Position numbers and translations under genes: made by a program. The notes beneath the pieces are model-generated. The model ran no database searches and was not told the DNA's origin. It saw only the letters and a program-made list of their open reading frames with translations. Shown piece after piece: positions 6,175-7,409 of a stretch of DNA of 7,409 bases. Origin of the DNA: an uncultured bacterium (GTDB taxonomy: Bacteria; Cyanobacteriota; Vampirovibrionia; Gastranaerophilales; Gastranaerophilaceae). The stretch spans positions 1 through 7,409 of the forward strand of contig CAMDZX010000095.1 in NCBI GenBank assembly GCA_945910925.1, read 5' to 3'. The first letter of the stretch is position 1; each line of letters begins with the position of its first letter.

Positions 6175-7030
6175 AAGTTTATCAAAAGTAAATCTTGCAT
6201 CATTAAAAGTTCTTTATACTTTGCAATTGTTGTTTGAAAGAGATCTTTCCATGGATGATTTGATAAAGTATTATGATCTTTATCATAATGAACTTGTTTC
6301 TAATTTTGTTATGAGTAAGTATATCAATACTTGCAGATATTGCGGTATAGATATCAAAAAGATTAATAATAAATATACAATACTTAATTTCCCTGTCGGA
6401 ATATCATTTACAAACGGAGAGTTATCTTTGTTTAAGGAATTAAAAAATTGTTGTGAAAAAATGAGATTGAAAAATCTTTCCGACAGTATGCAAGAGGTTT
6501 TGGATAAGGTCAACAGACGTTCGGAAAGACCTATATCTCCTGTTGCAACTTCTATGATAAAAGATAAAAATATCAGACATTTTGAAAAAGCTTGTATTGT
6601 TGCGCAAAAAGTAAAAGTTATATTCAAAGACGAAACTTCTTTGATTTGTGAGCCTGTTGATACCAAAATAGAAACTGATAGAATTATTTTGATGGTATTT
6701 GACGGAACAAATTCAAGAGAATTGAATCCTGATGATATTAAAGAAATAAATATCTTGCCTCAAAAAGCAAACCACAAATATATTCCGACAACTGTTTTGT
6801 TTGAGTTAAAAGGCAAACTTGCGAAGAAATATCAAATAAGAGATAACGAACAAGTTTTAAGAATCAATTCTGCCGGAGATTTTATTATAACCAACAGGTT
6901 TGAGGATAAAACAAAACTTCTTCACAGACTTATGAGATACGGTGATAATTGTAAAATCATATCCCCGAAATCATACGTTAATGATATGAAACAGTTGATT
7001 GAAGATACTATAAATAATTATTCGATGTAA
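6167..7030 (+). CDS. Diverged WYL-domain regulator, second of a tandem pair
   Basis: This 287-residue protein is a distant homologue of the gene before it. The N-terminal winged-helix region (about 8-73) shares the pattern CGIDIKKINNKYTI (59-72) with CDISKATKRTDNKYIL in the partner. The middle domain (about 147-196) aligns to WYL but has lost the signature: the strand reads RIILMVFDG (172-180), with RELNPDDI following. A WCX-like end (about 207-285) contains LHRLMRYGDNCKIISP (252-267), parallel to the partner's ILSFGSDCVILSP. It may have lost ligand binding and serve as the structural half of a heterodimer, as PafB/PafC function together; this is inference. The ATG at 6167 lies inside the previous gene, giving an 8-base overlap, and has GAGGA 6 bases upstream, so the start is well supported. 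A weak terminator follows at 7107. Confidence 0.75.
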   Translation: MTKSLSKVNLASLKVLYTLQLLFERDLSMDDLIKYYDLYHNELVSNFVMSKYINTCRYCGIDIKKINNKYTILNFPVGISFTNGELSLFKELKNCCEKMRLKNLSDSMQEVLDKVNRRSERPISPVATSMIKDKNIRHFEKACIVAQKVKVIFKDETSLICEPVDTKIETDRIILMVFDGTNSRELNPDDIKEINILPQKANHKYIPTTVLFELKGKLAKKYQIRDNEQVLRINSAGDFIITNRFEDKTKLLHRLMRYGDNCKIISPKSYVNDMKQLIEDTINNYSM

Positions 7031-7106
7031 GTATTTTGCCAATAATAATATGGACCTGCGAAAAAATCGAAAAATTATTCAAAATCAATAATCTTAAGCC
7101 CCGTAG

Positions 7107-7136
7107 GGTGTAGTTTTTGCACCATTTTAATTTTTT
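7107..7136 (+). terminator. Weak terminator after the WYL pair
   Basis: GGTGT (7107-7111) pairs with GCACC (7119-7123), including one wobble, around an AGTTTTT loop, followed by ATTTTAATTTTTT. The short stem makes this a modest candidate, but the position, 77 bases after the stop, is sensible. Confidence 0.35.
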
Positions 7137-7199
7137 ATGTGTGGAATTGATATTATTCTGAAGTGCACCCCTAAAACAGGATAATAGTTGTAGTTTTTG
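7109..7199 (+). repeat. 11-base direct repeat TGTAGTTTTTG
   Basis: Identical copies lie at 7109-7119 and 7189-7199 and flank the IS-end-like sequence at 7159. The repeat is T-rich, so chance is possible. Confidence 0.5.
7159..7180. mobile_element. Possible remnant of an IS3-family (IS150-type) terminal repeat
   Basis: TGAAGTGCACCCCTAAAACA resembles the TG-led, CCCC-AAAA-type terminal inverted repeats I recall for IS3/IS150-group elements. No transposase frame, second inverted repeat or target duplication is visible in the following 230 bases, so at most an end or scar remains. The resemblance is from memory and could be coincidence. Confidence 0.2.
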
Positions 7200-7240
7200 T
7201 TTCTGTTCGGGATTTTACCGGCTATAAATCATACTTCCTA

Positions 7241-7322
7241 ATTGGTAAGATGCTGAAATACGCCTAATTTAATGTCTTACGAAAAAGCAAATGCCTTATT
7301 TAGCCGGCTATTCAGCATGACA
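7241..7322 (-). repeat. Palindromic dispersed repeat, copy A
   Basis: ATGCTGAA (7250-7257) and TTCAGCAT (7311-7318) form perfect 8-base arms, and the minus strand begins TGTCATGCTGAA and ends TTTCAGCATCT. This is the form of interspersed GTCAT-C/G-CTGAA palindromes found in many bacterial genomes. The 53-base centre is longer than usual and contains the 10-base palindrome TAGCCGGCTA (7301-7310). Confidence 0.5.
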
Positions 7323-7342
7323 GTACTCTTTTTGTAAAATTA

Positions 7343-7382
7343 TTCGGGACAACTGTGGAACTTGTTTCGGAATCTTACCAAT
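7343..7382 (+). repeat. Palindromic dispersed repeat, copy B (inverted relative to A)
   Basis: TTTCGGAATCTTACCAAT (7365-7382) matches the reverse complement of 7241-7258 at 16 of 18 positions, including an exact 10-base end TCTTACCAAT. It is preceded by GGAACTTG, giving the GGAACTTGTTTCGGAATCT form of the same repeat class. Its left arm is degenerate. Confidence 0.45.
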
Positions 7383-7409
7383 GTGGTATTAAAAATAAAA
7401 CTTAGAAAT

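Larger units (their letters stand above)
7031..7409. other. Repeat-rich intergenic region to the window edge
   Basis: No coding sequence is visible on either strand in these 379 bases. They hold the weak WYL terminator, an 11-base direct repeat TGTAGTTTTTG (7109-7119 and 7189-7199), a possible insertion-sequence end near 7159, an 8-base direct repeat CCGGCTAT (7218-7225 and 7304-7311), and an inverted pair of dispersed repeats at 7241-7382. Confidence 0.7.

Noticed and set aside
6283..6666. 127-codon minus-strand frame under the second WYL gene
   Set aside because: It is antisense to a well-supported coding sequence, with no plausible start signal or recognisable domain.
7031..7409. CRISPR array, tRNA or integron attC site in the repeat-rich right end
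   Set aside because: No regularly spaced repeats, no cloverleaf or T-loop, and no GTTRRRY/RYYYAAC core sites were found.

Overview
This window is AT-rich bacterial DNA, with genes led by Shine-Dalgarno (SD) sequences and standard stop codons. It carries five intact protein genes and one gene cut off at the left edge. The mix of long TPR-glycosyltransferase proteins, a D-lactate dehydrogenase-type enzyme, a small heat-shock protein and a WYL regulator pair would fit a fermentative host-associated bacterium. Gastranaerophilales (Melainabacteria) is one possibility, but no rRNA or other marker is present, so the taxonomy is a guess.

Layout: (1) 1-3306, plus strand: two tandem paralogous genes, each with N-terminal TPRs and a C-terminal GT-B-type (heptosyltransferase-like) domain. 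The first is missing its 5' end. The two share an exact 55-base stretch near their starts although the rest has diverged. An intrinsic terminator overlaps the second stop codon. (2) 3263-4276, minus strand: a D-2-hydroxyacid dehydrogenase converging on the second TPR gene and overlapping it by 44 bases, with a good promoter just upstream. (3) 4435-4911, plus strand: an Hsp20 small heat-shock protein. Its leader (4380-4434) can fold into one long hairpin that buries much of the SD, a strong candidate RNA thermometer. (4) 4912-5250: non-coding, AT-rich at first, then an unusually GC-rich structured segment ending in a textbook terminator. It is either the hsp20 3' region or a small RNA. (5) 5251-7030, plus strand: two overlapping genes for diverged homologous WYL-domain transcriptional regulators, arranged like pafB-pafC. 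(6) 7031-7409: intergenic, with a weak terminator, a possible insertion-sequence end and an inverted pair of dispersed palindromic repeats.

The genes form separate transcription units (paired glycosyltransferases, dehydrogenase, heat-shock gene, WYL pair) rather than one pathway. No defence system, CRISPR array or intact mobile element is visible. The best leads are the hsp20 leader hairpin, the GC-rich structured segment, the local exact repeat between the glycosyltransferase paralogues, and the WYL pair, whose targets are unknown.
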